A stretch of DNA of 64,000 bases from Amoebophrya sp. A120 (GCA_905178155.1 CAJINV010000005.1:3354833-3418832); one strand, 5' to 3'; positions 1 to 11,219 are shown, counted from the first letter of the stretch. Made by a program: numbers and translations. Notes: generated from the letters alone by a model not told the origin.

Positions 1-217
1 GATATTCTGTTGAAAAACGTCCCCGCCCCTCAGACTCCAGATGTTGCTGTTGGGAACTCTGCAACCCAAATCCAGGTTTTTTAAGACTCAACACGCATGA
101 CAATTCAAAGTCTCTGCTCGTACTATCTGTAGAGTAGTGCATCGCGCAACAAGTTCTCAGCAAGGGCAGCCGCAATTATACCTTGACATTAGAGCCATCT
201 TCTTATTGTGTTTCCAG

Positions 218-1149
218 CATATCAAGTTCCAAAACGCGACTAGGGCGGATGTATCATGTTGCAAATGTTTCAGTAGATGCAAATCTGCCTGACACCAGCG
301 CTAGTAGGGAGGTGGAGACGTTTTTACTTGGGATAGATGAAGACGAGGATGAAGATCCGGAGGTTGATTTAGACACCGACCACCACTTCATCACCTTCAT
401 ATGCATCACAAAATTTGAATTTCGTGCTAGAAGTAATTGCCTAATTCGAATGATCCAATGATTTTTTGCTTAACCACACTAGCATGGAAAAGAAAAACTG
501 AATAAATGAAAAAGAAAATTGCATGTGCTGTTTGATACCCCCTCCAATGATCGACATTTTCCATTTTGCACGAAGTACTATATTGCAATTGCCGCGAGTT
601 GTGCGAAGATGTTTTTGCGCAGCATATCTCATCGAGAAAAACAACGTGATCTATGAATTGGACGGCCTCCGCAACATGCCACTTAAGGTCGGCACGACCA
701 GCAGTAGTTGCAGCACTACCTCCTCTATCAAATGCAAAAATGTCTGGGTCTGGAAGATTGGAACTTGTGATGCTAACTTTGGACTCTAGAAAAATCTGTA
801 TTGCATGACCAGCAAGAGGAGTCTAGTTCGTGCTACGCGGGGAGGGCGTTTGTCATGCGGAGTAGGCATCAGGAAGCCCTCTCAAAATCTGTGACGCACG
901 GCCGTGCATTGCAGAAATACTGGCTCATGCAAAACATGCATGAGAAATCTCAGAATCTTCCAGACCCAGACACTTTTACACTTCATATCCTCCTCATCTT
1001 CCAGCGCTCGTAGTACAACCACGTCGGCGAAGAACAAGTCGAATTTTCTCCCGGAGGTTGCGAAGATCATCAAAACCAAGTTCCTCAACCGTGCGCCGGA
1101 AAACATGCAGTTTGCAACCCTGGCGCTGGGCGGCAAGGAGAAATCATAA
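218..1149 (+). CDS. Ubiquitin carboxyl-terminal hydrolase, UCH family (peptidase C12), 3' part
   Basis: The C-terminal half of a cysteine protease that cleaves ubiquitin adducts. Exons are 218-399, 632-725 and 993-1149 (TAA at 1147); the catalytic-Cys half lies left of the window. A canonical acceptor (pyrimidine tract then CAG at 215-217) opens the first exon. The spliced protein shows HHFITFIEKNNVIYELDG: the second His and the Asp are 15 residues apart, the spacing of the catalytic His and Asp in UCH-L1/L3 (family knowledge). It ends with the typical strand MQFATLALGG. Exon 1 is acidic before the His. Two TIR introns (400-626 and 726-987) interrupt it, the first exactly between catalytic His and Asp; removing each with one 5-nt flank keeps the frame. 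The segment around 684-725 and 993-1040 is a Ser/Thr-rich loop not usual in the family. Confidence 0.85.
400..626. mobile_element. TIR intron, family F, in UCH
   Basis: Ends TATGCATCACAAAA and, inverted, TATGCTGCGCAAAAAC. Flanks CTTCA/TCTCA. The join reads TTCATCGAG, in frame between catalytic His and Asp. Confidence 0.75.
726..987. mobile_element. TIR intron, family A, in UCH
   Basis: Left end TATCAAATGCAAAAATGTCT; the right end, inverted, is TATGAAGTGTAAAAGTGTCT. Perfect TCCTC duplication (721-725, 988-992). Confidence 0.9.
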
Positions 1150-2987
1150 GAATTAGAAAACAAAATTCCGAAGATAGAATAAGGAATAAAAGCTGTATAC
1201 TCAGTTATAATTCACGGTGCTTGCAGCTCACCATCTCGTCTCTGTCGCAGTTGCTGTGCCACTGCGCTACAATCTTTTCAAAGATGAAGATTGTTGGCGG
1301 GGGCCGCGCAGGTTTATTTTGGAAAAAAGGACGACCCACTCCAGAATCGACATCGAGTCGGAAAAATACATGAACAAACGAACAATCAGAATTACAATCA
1401 GTTTAAAAAGTACTCAATTATGCCTCCTAATCGTGAACGAACAAACAAAGGACGCATCATCAACCGCATAATGCAGATACTTGATTTAGATTTTGCTAAT
1501 TGGCTTGCTAGTACTCCATCTACATGTGTAAAAAATATGGTCGTGCTCCATTCGTGCAATTATACCTCAGGCCCGAAAATCAAAATTCAAAACGATGAGC
1601 GCACAATTATTGTTTTGGGTAATGAAAGCCAAACTGTAGCTGCTGGGCGTATGGTCTGTTTTAGCAAGATTGTAAGGACCTCCATTACGCCCGTTTTGTA
1701 GTCCCACTTTTCTTGTGCCCCCTCTTGTACCATGCTACAAAAAAGGTCTAGTCTACTTCTACGCACCCGAGTCCAAGAACTACACAAAACGAATGAGCAT
1801 TTCATGGAAGCAGGACTAAGTTTAGGTTTAGTTTGTTTTATGATCTCGCACTCGTTCCTAATAAATAGTGACAAATTCGTCCTGAAGTACTTACAATGAT
1901 TAGACGGGCGTCTGGGCCTCATTTCCTTCTTCTAATATTGATGTGCTAATCGTGGATAAATGTGTCACTCGTGTTTTTCTTGCACCAGAACGAGGTGAAA
2001 TGTTATTGTCTTGCTCTCGACCACCTCGACCTGGAGCACTACACTGCTGATGTAAAAACAAGGATCGCATGTACGTTGATCTTGTGCAAGACCTCTCTAC
2101 ATCAAGTGCCGTTGATACGGCAATGATGTGTTGAAGGTGCTACTACATCAGCAGCAGGTTCGTTATTTGTCTCCGAAGATCAAGCAGAACTTCGGTTTCG
2201 GTAGTTGCGGTCATGAAGATGATCCGAAGAGCTTTCTGTTGCTGTGCCACACTTCTTGGTGTCGTTTTCACTCTCGCAATCACAAACTACTTACACAACA
2301 CAAGGTCTGTCCGATCATGGAGCGTGAGAAGTTTGAAGTCTTCGGTAATTTTGGTGTCCATCTCCATAGTTGTATCACTCCAACTCCGCTTTTGTCTGCT
2401 TTGCTCGTCGTCCGATCGGTTTTGCTCTGTAGGCCTCACCTTGAAGCCCTCGCTCGTGCCCAGTTCGGTTCGTTATGAATATCCGCCCTAATTACTTTAC
2501 TATTGCTTAGTTATGTGTACAGGAGGTAGTGCCGTGAAGGTCATCCCTTGTCTTCGGTAGTCTTGTCAAGAAGATGAAGAGACCTAAAATTTCGGTTTGC
2601 TCAGTTTTCCTGTCAAAGTAATCGGTGTAGTTTCTTCACCATACAGTTTTCGTATAGCAATGAAGAAGCGTCGAAAGCGTGTATGTAAAAGTTTTCGTGC
2701 TTCATTTGCATTTCTCTTCTCCCGATTCAAATCTGCTCAGCGATGCCGAGATTACGGTTTTTTCGAAAACATCCAGGTCCTTCACCCCTTTAATATTGCA
2801 GTGTCCTCGCACAACTACATGACCAAAAGCTAACATTTTTTTTTTACGCCCCCGTCTGACGAAGGCGTCATCACTCCTCAAAGTACATAATTTTATTTCA
2901 ATCTGACGAAAAGCGCCACTACCGCTAGAAGTGAGCTGAGCATTGCGATTGGGGCTTAGCACCAGCATATTCTCTTCCGATCTGAAA
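1150..2987. other. Intergenic, contains one dispersed repeat copy
   Basis: About 1.8 kb after the UCH stop. Frames such as 1291-1701 (+) lack recognisable content. Contains the repeat at ~2216-2375. Confidence 0.5.
2216..2375 (+). repeat. Dispersed ~150-bp repeat, copy 1
   Basis: Shares long matching words with 9541-9710: GAGCTTTCTGT, TGTGCCACAC, TCTTGGTGTCGTT-like, ACACAACACAAG, CTGTCCGATC and AGTTTGAAGTCTTCGGT. Same orientation. The two copies flank the PARG-like tandem pair. Confidence 0.8.
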
Positions 2988-3449
2988 ATGTGGAGCCATC
3001 TCCTCTACGCAGCTAAACTTTCCTTACTTCTCCCGCTCCTGTTCCTCGAAGCAGGCAGCGACAGTGGAGGACAGACGACGGTGCGCGCAGTGAAGGTTTC
3101 TACGCCTTCTGTTGACCAAAGTCTAAATTTGACTTCGTCCTTCTTTGAACCGACGTCGCACCCCGGGAATGAAGTAGTAGCAGTGCCAGGTCCCGCAAAG
3201 ATGGACTGTCGAGATGGACAATTCCGCTCCGTGCGGCAGGCTCATGTGGGATCTTTTCTTTGTGGGATAGATGTGCATTTAAGAAATGTTGCTTTATATT
3301 TATACAAAGCATTCAAAAACAAAATCATCTTCGGAGAGTACGACTTCTGCAATTTTCTGTCGGAGGTCGCTCTCTGTGACGAACAAATTCTAGCTGATGG
3401 TTTCACCAGTCATAAAACTCTTCGTTCTGATAGATCCTGCATTTTTTAG
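2988..3449 (+). CDS. Possible secreted-protein first exon (signal peptide)
   Basis: The ATG at 2988 opens a frame whose first ~28 residues look like a signal peptide: MWSHLLYAAKL, then SLLLPLLFLEAG. It continues to about residue 90 with compositionally plausible coding sequence, including MDCRDGQFRSV. The rest of the frame to 3449 looks less like protein. The downstream PARG-like frame (4038 onward) has no ATG at its left end, so this could be its 5' exon, making that protein secreted or lumenal. I cannot place the splice sites, so the link is inference; it could equally be a separate short gene or a chance frame. Confidence 0.35.
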   Translation: MWSHLLYAAKLSLLLPLLFLEAGSDSGGQTTVRAVKVSTPSVDQSLNLTSSFFEPTSHPGNEVVAVPGPAKMDCRDGQFRSVRQAHVGSFLCGIDVHLRNVALYLYKAFKNKIIFGEYDFCNFLSEVALCDEQILADGFTSHKTLRSDRSCIF

Positions 3450-4037
3450 TGCAGTTGCAGCCGCAGAGTCGCAGAGCAAGGCTCTCTCATTAAGCATGAT
3501 GAACGCAGTCGGCGTTACTTACATGCACCTTTACTTGCTTGCGCAAAGCAACAGTGACAGGGCTCTCTTGATGACACTACATACCACTTGTATTTATGTA
3601 AAAACAAAGAGCCGATGAACAAGCTCATCATCTGTTTCACGACGTTGAAAGATTCCCACCTGACGCTGGTATACTGGGTGGAAAAAAACTGGGACGCGGT
3701 CTACCATATCAACTGCAAAGCTCTACTGTAGTTGATATGAAGTTTTCGTAGAAAAAATGCCGTATTTTTGATCTTCACCACGAACCAGTCGTCATGTTGA
3801 ATGTGCCAAATAACTTAGGGCAATATGCTTGTATACTTACAAAAATATTTTTGCTATAGTCTTCCAATGAAAATGATCCTAAAGATGCGCGCTACCAGGG
3901 GCAGTGAATCAGCATTCTGCATTCTTTCCAACCACGTGAAGATCTTCACTGAGACTGAAATTAAAAACTATGTAAATGCTTTTAGTTAATAGTGCTAGGT
4001 CTACTTATATTATTTCCGACACTTCTGCCGGAAAAAG

Positions 4038-6479
4038 TTGACAGCTTTGCAGTGGATATGCAGAGACGTAGCGCACTTAAGGGGCAGTCGTCCCGGATAT
4101 GCTCCTCCGGGTCCGGATCAGCACGCTAGCTTGGGATTGCTGCCTCCGGATATAGTTTGCCAAGGCAGCTACAGTCAAGCTTCTCGCGTGCGCGTGGATG
4201 TGTTGCTGGATACGCTGACCGGACTTGCCGACGATGCGCTACTGAGCCACTACAAAAGAAGCGCCGCACAGAACATGGCGAGATGGGCAGAGGAGGCTGA
4301 GATCAAGAACCGCAAGAAGGTCGGGACAGAGCCACTGGAGTTGCGCGTCGTTGAGGGCGATTCCCTGCTAGCGGCACGGTACTTCTCGCAATACTACGGC
4401 GAAACTTTCACGGTTTTGAACATGGCCAACGCAGAGAGGGTCGGGGGTGGAGTGAAACATGGCGCAGCCGCGCTATCAAATGTAAAAATGTCTGGGTCTG
4501 CAACAAAGCAACTTCTCATGCTAAATCTGAATCATGTAAAACTAAAAATCTGTGTTGCATGATTGCCAAAAGCTGCCCACTTTTGACCTAATCGAGAGGC
4601 AGTCAGTCTCTCATGCAGGACCACAGGCATGATAGAACGCTCACAGATGAATCTGTCATGCTATGTCCTACATGACAGACCTCGTTGGTCATGGAAAATA
4701 ACCTGTGTGGCAACTACAAGTCTGGAACTCTTCCAGACCCGGACACTTTTGCAGTTGATACGCGCAGGAAGAAAACTTATTTCGCCGCTCGGACTGCTTG
4801 GACACCATTGGATCGGATGAAGTGGTATGCATTGCAAAAGTGTCTGGGTCTGGAAGGTTGCAACTTGTGATGCTGTTTTTGGACTCCAAAAAAATTTGTA
4901 TTGCATGACGAGCAAAAGGGGCACAATTTGCGCCACACGGAGAGGGCATTTCTCATGCGGAAGGTGCATCAGGAAGCCCTCTAAAAGTCTGCGATGCTAG
5001 GTCATGCATTACAGGCATCATGGGTCATGAGAAATATGCATGACAAATCTTGCATTCTTCCAGACCCAGACATTTTTGCATTTGATAAGTGGTGCCGGGG
5101 CTTCCGCACGCATACACCCCCGAGTCCACCGCCTTGATCAATGGAGAGGGCGGAGCGGTTATTACAATGAAAAATGCCCCCTCCCCATATCAAAACGGAA
5201 ATCTGTGATGCAGATTTGTGGTCACAAATCAGCTTTGTGATGCTAGAAGGCAAATGATGCGGATTGTAGTGCTGTCTAGCGTGGGAAAGCCTTGCAGCTC
5301 CAGGATGACAGGAGGCAGCTGGAAGTGGGAAACAGCATGACAGATTACCTGCAATTTAGGCCGCAGCTTCGTCTCTTGGCCTTCTAGCAATACAAGTCGA
5401 TTTGTGTACTCAAATACAGCATCACAAATTCGCGCATCTTCCGTTTTCGATATGGGGTGGGGGCTTTTTTTACTTTGATAGCGGTCTACCTGGACGTGGA
5501 CGACCCGCGCGTTTGCGTCAAGGGCGAGGAGGACCGGAGCGATCCTGTATCTATCGCAAATCTCATTTGTTCTGGGTCTTGCAAGGTTGTAAAACTTTTC
5601 GAAGGAACTCAGAATAGCAATAGTACATGACTCAAACCCGGTCTGTGATGCACGTTCTGAAACAGCGCTCCGTCTCTGTTATGCGAAAATGCGGACTCAT
5701 CTCATGGTCATGGCTTGCCACGCGGAGGGACCCGCAATTGAAATTTTTGTACACGCAAGTTCAAAAGTTTGTGATGCTTGGCTCAGTAAAAGAATATTAT
5801 AGGCTACTGCCTATTATGTGCAACTTTGCATAGAAGAGGACCCAGACATGATATTTGTTGTTGATATCCCCTGACCCTGGGATACAAGTGGTTGCCCTTC
5901 GACGAGGCCTTCTTGTGGTATGAACTGCGCGCTGCAGCCATAGATTTACCAAAACGTCTAACAAGTTACGGCGTCAACTATCAACAGCAAAAGCAAAGCA
6001 TGGAAGAGCGCATCCGCGCCCAGTTTGCTACGCTGAGAGAGAAACGCCAGAAGTTCGCCATCCTGTCTGCCTTCGGCTGTGGGGCGTTCGGAAACCCTGC
6101 ATTGGATGTGGCGCAGCTCTATAAGAAGGTGATTGACGAAGAGCAAGCGAAAGACGCTTTCTTCCACGGCGGCGTCATCATCTTCGCAATTCTTCCTGAT
6201 CAAAACCCCTCAGTAAAAAACGAACTTATATTCGCGCAAGAGTTGCTCGGGGGTAAAAGCGCAACACCGGACAAGTTGGGAGATCCGTCAGCGCTGGCGG
6301 AAGCCCCGGCTCTAGGAATTGCAACTGCGCCTCCAGCAGTCATGGGTGGGGTTGCAGGCGAGCCAGACGGGCGAGAAAGTCTAACGTCGACCATGGAGCA
6401 CAATTGTGCTTCCGCGAAAGTACGGCAACGAAAAATACATTTTTCGAAGAAACTCTTTTTGCTTCCGCATATAATTTGA
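4038..6479 (+). CDS. TIGR02452/DUF2263 (microbial PARG-like) protein, tandem copy 1
   Basis: Macro-domain-related family of bacterial-type poly(ADP-ribose) glycohydrolases (family knowledge); expected to act on ADP-ribose. Exons: up to 4473, 4766-4825, 5093-5159, 5486-5547, 5872-6479. These sum to 1233 nt, exactly 411 codons with the stop. In order the protein shows VEGDSLLAARYF, the binding-loop region VLNMANAERVGGGVKHGAAA, then QEENLFRRSDC, VYLDVDDPRVCVKG, and the C-terminal ILSAFGCGAFGNPALDVAQLY typical of the family. The frame opens at a TTG at 4038, so a 5' exon is missing, perhaps 2988-3250. Four TIR introns, from families A and B, interrupt it; all four junctions restore the frame seen uninterrupted in copy 2. 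The tail after residue ~360 is not conserved with copy 2. Enzymatic activity is not proven. Confidence 0.8.
4474..4760. mobile_element. TIR intron, family A, in PARG-like copy 1
   Basis: TATC...GATA ends with GTCTGGGTCTG on the left and CCAGACCCGGACAC on the right. Perfect CGCGC duplication. Confidence 0.92.
4826..5087. mobile_element. TIR intron, family A, in PARG-like copy 1
   Basis: Starts TATGCATTGCAAAAGTGTCT and ends GCATTTGATA. Perfect AGTGG duplication; the join restores DEVVPG. Confidence 0.92.
5160..5480. mobile_element. TIR intron, family B, in PARG-like copy 1
   Basis: Ends contain GCCCCCTCCCCATATC and GATATGGGGTGGGGGC, inverted. Perfect GCGGT duplication; the join restores GAVYLDVDD. 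Confidence 0.9.
5548..5866. mobile_element. TIR intron, divergent family A, in PARG-like copy 1
   Basis: Left TATCTATCGCAAATCTCA with TTCTGGGTCT; right GACCCAGACATGATATT...GATA. Flanks TCCTG/TCCCC. In-frame join DPVTLGYKW. Confidence 0.75.
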
Positions 6480-6879
6480 GGAGACTTCTTCAAAGGCATG
6501 CAATTATACCAATATGGCAGTCGCAGAATATAATGAATAGGCCAGCGTGAAGGTCTAGAGGCGGCTTACTAGTAGTTAAGTGAATAGTCTGAAGACAGAA
6601 GGAGCAGATGATCGGTCCCAGGAGCAGATACCCGAGGAATCCGTAACGCAGCGCGCCACTGGTGCTGCGCTGCCTATGTTCTGTCTTCAGACTAGCTATC
6701 TCGGAAAGCCTTTACAGATGTAGATGTTGTCTGCATGCATTGCCTTTTCGCCGCCAAATTTCTATCTACTTATTGCTATATGGTAACTGACCTGACCAAA
6801 AAAAACTGTTTTTTGAAAAATAAAGTATTTGCCATTTCCATAGTAAGGCGGATTGGTTTTAAAAAAGTGGAACCGGGCG

Positions 6880-8853
6880 TTTTAAGACAAAAATGGCGAA
6901 TCAGGAACACCGTCGTACCCCGGCTACGCCCCTCCGACAGGATGGAACATCCAAGCATCTTGCGATGACCTTGCGGGGGAAACGACCAAAAAGATGAACG
7001 GCGGCCACAAGTTCCGGGTGGATGTGTTGGTTGATACCTTGAGCAAGCTTAGCGAGGACAACGGGAGGCTGTTGCAGACGTACAGGGCAAACGCGGAAAG
7101 CAACATGAGAACGTGGGCAGAGGCAGCGAAGACAAGCGGTCGAAAGAAAGCTGAACACGCCAAAGTAGACATCGAAGTCATTGAAGGAGACTCGCTGTCA
7201 ACGGCACGGTACTTTACTGAGAAATACGGCGAAATATTCACTGTGTTGAACATGGCCAACGAACAATTTATCGCACGGAAATCTTTTACGATCATAGCAC
7301 GATTGTATGTGAGTACATCGAGGTTATGGGCGCAATGAACTGAGTATAGCAATAGCTATGAATATTACAAGGGCATATGAGATATAGTGATGTGCGTGTG
7401 ACTTTAATATTCGCAAAGTCTATCCTTCGTGTGGCCCTACGGTCGTACGCCCATCACTCTGCTTGGGGTCTTCACACTTTGATGGTAGTAAGTAGCGCCT
7501 TTTCGATCTTTCTCCGAAGTATTTTCAGAATCTCGCGCTGAGGCTGAGAATGAGATGCAAGTGGTCGTGCGTAAGATTTTCCGTGCGATAGCCTTCGTTG
7601 GAGGTATGGTAAAGTATGGCACTGCTGCGCAGGAAGAAAACATCTTTCGTCGCTCGGATTGCTTGGATTCGCTTCGGAATGATCAGGTGCAGCCAGGAGA
7701 CATGGACCGGTATAACGACAAAACCCGGAGCCGGATAAATGGCTCTCGTGGCAAGGTCTACTTGGACGATGAGCATCCTCGGGTGTGCGTCAAAGGACCG
7801 GAGGACATCAAGAATACTCCCGGCGGCCGCGTAGGCGGGTACGAGTGGTTGGGGCCCGACGAGACCTTCTTGTGGTACGAAATGCGCGCGGCTGCGAAGA
7901 GGTACAAGCCCAACGACCTCGATCCGTCGGCCCCTGACCCAAGCGAGTGGCAGCCCGAAGAGGCTAAGCAACGCATCCGGGCTCAATTCGCTACCTTGTC
8001 CTTGAAGGAAAAAAACAAAAAGTTCGTGATCCTGTCTGCCTTCGGGTGCGGAGCCTTCCACCATCCGGCTGACAAGGTTGCGCAGATCTACAAAGAGGTT
8101 ATTGCCGAGCAAGGCGATGCTTTCAATGGTGGGGCGCTCATTTTCGCGATTTTGCCGAGTGGAACGAAAAATCACAAGTTGTTTGCACAAGTGCTAACGC
8201 CTGACAATAAAGATCCAGTGGCATTGGAACAGCTGGAGCCGTTGTCCGGACCAGCAAAGCTTGCAAAGCCACCGACCCCGGAGAAGCCGAACCCTGCCCC
8301 AGGTACTACTGCGACACAGCGTCTGGAACCACCGCTTCCGGAACAACCGCTGCGGGTCCCCGCCAGGGACGGTAAGAACGGGGCAGTATTACCGCCGGCG
8401 CCAGGCGTGGTCTCCACAGCAGCAGCAGCAGCAGCAGCAGCAGCTGATGGAGCACAGCCTCCCCCTCCCGCCCCGAAGATGGGCCATGGCATCGCAACAC
8501 CACCCCCGGGCCCCCCGGGAGGTGCAGCACAGCCCCAGCCGCTAGGATCAACAGGCACAGCGTCATCAAGCGTTCCTCTGCAGGGACATCAAACCCCGAC
8601 TGCACCGACAACGCCGGCTACAGCACGACCTGCGGCAACACCGTATGCACCACCTGGAGGAGATCAACCGCCTGCAGCTGCACCAACTCATAAAATAAGC
8701 TGGCGCACCCCTGGGGAGCTGGTCGTGGTGGTGCCCCCGCCCCCGCCGACTTCCGCGGCAACACCACCACAACCTGCACGGGTGCGAGTGGGCAACCTCC
8801 GGGGAGCGACAACAACGACCACCGGCCCACCCTTTTCTTGTGCGGGCTGTTAG
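6880..8853 (+). CDS. TIGR02452/DUF2263 (microbial PARG-like) protein, tandem copy 2 with Pro-rich tail
   Basis: Second member of the tandem pair. Exons ~6880-7268 and 7596-8853 (TAG). The left limit is approximate: the frame is closed by TAA near 6877 and has no obvious ATG, so a 5' exon probably exists. Domain landmarks match copy 1: YPGYAPPTGW near the start, FRVDVLVDTLSKL, VIEGDSLSTARYF, VLNMANEQ, then across the intron FVGGMVKYGTAAQEENIFRR, VYLDDEHPRVCVKG and ILSAFGCGAFHHPADKVAQ. After the domain comes a ~200-residue Pro/Ala/Thr-rich tail including an Ala run encoded by a CAG array (8417-8443). Only one TIR intron (7269-7590, family E) is present, at a site not used in copy 1; its GTCGGGGGT-like core is split just before the GG of the predicted binding loop. 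The loop reads VGGM where copy 1 has VGGG. Confidence 0.8.
7269..7590. mobile_element. TIR intron, family E, in PARG-like copy 2
   Basis: TATCGCACGGAAATCT opposes AGATTTTCCGTGCGATA, a ~17-bp inverted repeat. Flanks CAATT/GCCTT are weak as a duplication, but the in-frame join gives NEQFVGG. Confidence 0.85.
8417..8443 (+). repeat. CAG trinucleotide run
   Basis: Nine CAG units read as an alanine run in the Pro-rich tail of PARG-like copy 2. Likely length-variable. Confidence 0.9.
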
Positions 8854-9978
8854 TTACTGAGACGAGTACCCCTTGTTGGAAACTACAGAGCGCTGCCTCT
8901 TTTTTATTGCAATTCCATTGCTATACCATTACCAATACCTATACGAGTACACGTATGATATTTTTTTTTGCCGCAAATTGAATGTTAGATTGATAATGTG
9001 TTGATCATACAGCAAAGTAAAGAAAGTAAAGAGATACGTAAAAAAACTTTTTTAAGATTACAAAAACATCGTGTGCCTTTGTAACATCTCTTCATTGCTT
9101 CCCAGGACTCTTGAATAACATGTAGAGCTCTGACAGTTTTCCCTCAGAAGAAATAATTTCACTATAGATCATAGTTCCATCGTTCTTGTTGACGCCTATT
9201 ATTTTGATACGAGGACATCTCCAATGCTGAGTCTGGTCCTAAATGTGTGACGCGGAGGTGTGAATCACTGGACAAAAATTCCGAAGAAAACTCGGACGTA
9301 ATGGATCCATCGCGTAGACGAAACTTGCGATGTATTGGATTGTTTTATGATCTTGTTCTTGGATTTGGTCTCGTCGTGTCTTTGGCGGTCCACAATAATG
9401 CAGTAGCTTGTGGACTCGTCTTCCTCCGTCCCTAATAATATGCAGGTTTGCTGGTCATTGATTCAAAATCAAAAGAAGGCCATGAATAAAATCATCATGA
9501 TTTGCATCGTTAGTCGCCTTCTCACACCGGATCCAGAGCGCTGAAGAAGAAGAGCTTTCTGTGTGTTGCTGTGCCACACGACTTCTTGATGTCGTTCTCA
9601 CGCTCGGAACCACAAAATACTATACACAACACAAGACCTGTCCGATCTTGGAGCGACGTGAAAAGTTTGAAGTCTTCGGTGATTTTGGTGTCCCTAGTTG
9701 TATTCTATTATTCCATGACACAGATTGATAGCCGCGGCGGAAACAGAATGCATTTGCGAGCGATCTTTTCGTGTACAGTGAGCATTTTTATTTAATCGAG
9801 AACGGAACAGGATCAAACCTGGACCATGTCGGAGTGGCGCCGAAACAATTTCACACGATGTTCGAGTGTACATCCGATGGAGAATAGAAAGATAGAAAAA
9901 TCAGAATAGACCACTCTCGAAGAGCGTGCACACCAACTCAGTTAGAGGGCAGCGGGGCCATTTCCTTTGCTAAAAAGT
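8854..9978. other. Intergenic, no gene seen
   Basis: Between PARG-like copy 2 and the GC-rich block. Holds dispersed repeat copy 2; the short frame at 9247-9435 is not supported as a gene. Confidence 0.5.
9541..9710 (+). repeat. Dispersed ~150-bp repeat, copy 2
   Basis: Diverged direct copy of 2216-2375, roughly 80% alike by eye. Non-coding in appearance; neither copy has a consistent frame. Confidence 0.8.
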
Positions 9979-11176
9979 GGCTAAATTTTTCGGGATTTTT
10001 TCGAAGCGTGTCGGCCGAGGCGTTGCGTTAGCCTGACCGGCTGAGCCCCGCCCTCGCAAGTGGTGCGCCGCTTCCTTTGTCTGGCCCGCCTCGCCTGGTT
10101 TTGTTTCTTTCGGCGGGCCATAGGGGCGATGGGTTCGCTGTGTTGTCTGTTGCCGCCGGGTGTTTTGTATTTGCTAGCGGGCTATGTTTTGCAGTTTAGA
10201 CGTTCGCCCCGGTTTCTCTTGGGGTGTGGAGCCTTACAATTTTGGCACGTTTCCGCTTGGTGGTGCGCCGGGTATTTTGCGTCGCGCAAAGCATCCGGCA
10301 TCTCGGGCACGTGTTTGCAGGTGCTGCGCGCAACCTCTGGTCGGGCGTGTTTGGGTTTGTTTGTGTTGTCACCTCGAAAAGCCGCGGCGGGCGGTTTCTG
10401 TGGTGGTGCTCTGTGTCGCGCCGTGTGGCGTGTTATTTCTCTTCTTCAGGCGAAGACGGCCGCCGCCCCTTTTTTTTCCTTTGTGTTCGGCTGTGGAATT
10501 TTAGAAACCAAGACGCCCGGGTCCTTTCAAATTTGCGGAAATCAGCGCCCTTTCCCCGGCTAAATTTTTGGCTAAATCGGCTGACTTTTCTTTCCTTCCC
10601 GAAATCCCTGTGGTTCCGCATTTTGCCGCCGGCTAAATTCGGCATCGCCGGGATTTCCGAAGTGAATCCCGGAAAATTTAGCCAAGATTTAGCCGACCGA
10701 TTTAGCCGACCGATTTAGCCGCATAGATTTAGCCGACCGATTTAGCCGGCCGATTTAGCCGGCCGATTTAGCCGACCGATTTAGCCGGGATTTAGCCGCA
10801 TGATTTAGCCGGTCGCGGAAGTGTAGCAGGGAAATGCAGAAACCCGCTGCGGATGGGATGTGGGCCAGCCCATAGATATCCAGGACCCGCGCAGACTTTC
10901 GCCGGCCCCGGCTTCCGTTTGGGTTTTCTATCTTGGGCCCGAGGGTTTCCGTCTTCCGGTATTTCCTTTCCGGGTATATTTCTCATTGGGCATGGGGTTT
11001 CGCATGGTTCCGCGCGCGGTCCATTCGGGCCGCCACGCAACAATCGCAGGAAGCTCCTTGGGGTTTTTGCTTTCTTCTACCCGCGCCGCGCTGGCTTTCT
11101 CTTTTCTTCCGGCGGCAGCGCCGTCGGGGCCGCTTCTGCTTGCCCGGACTTTTAAAAAATCCCGAAAAAATTAGCC
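9979..11176. mobile_element. GC-rich block with inverted terminal sequences, unclassified
   Basis: The left end (9979) reads GGCTAAATTTTTCGGGATTT and the reverse complement of the right end (11176) reads GGCTAATTTTTTCGGGATTT, an inverted pair of roughly 22-28 bp. The interior is GC-rich with TTTAGCC words in both orientations and the 13-bp array at 10678-10815. Open frames inside are compositional; I see no transposase or other recognisable protein. It could be a non-autonomous DNA element or a foldback satellite. No clear flanking duplication was found. Confidence 0.45.
10678..10815. repeat. 13-bp minisatellite, unit GATTTAGCCGACC
   Basis: About ten imperfect direct units of GATTTAGCCG followed by ACC, GCC or GCAT. 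The complementary word GGCTAAAT occurs at ~10558-10580, so the array can fold against its flank. It lies inside the GC-rich block with inverted ends. Confidence 0.8.
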
Positions 11177-11219
11177 AAAAAATAGCGGGCGAAGTCGCCC
11201 CAAACCCTCCAACTGATGT

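Noticed and set aside
10060-10563. Open frames in the GC-rich block as a transposase
   Set aside because: Overlapping frames on both strands with no catalytic motif; openness is explained by composition.
10678-10815. CRISPR-like array
   Set aside because: 13-bp units with no unique spacers; an ordinary minisatellite.
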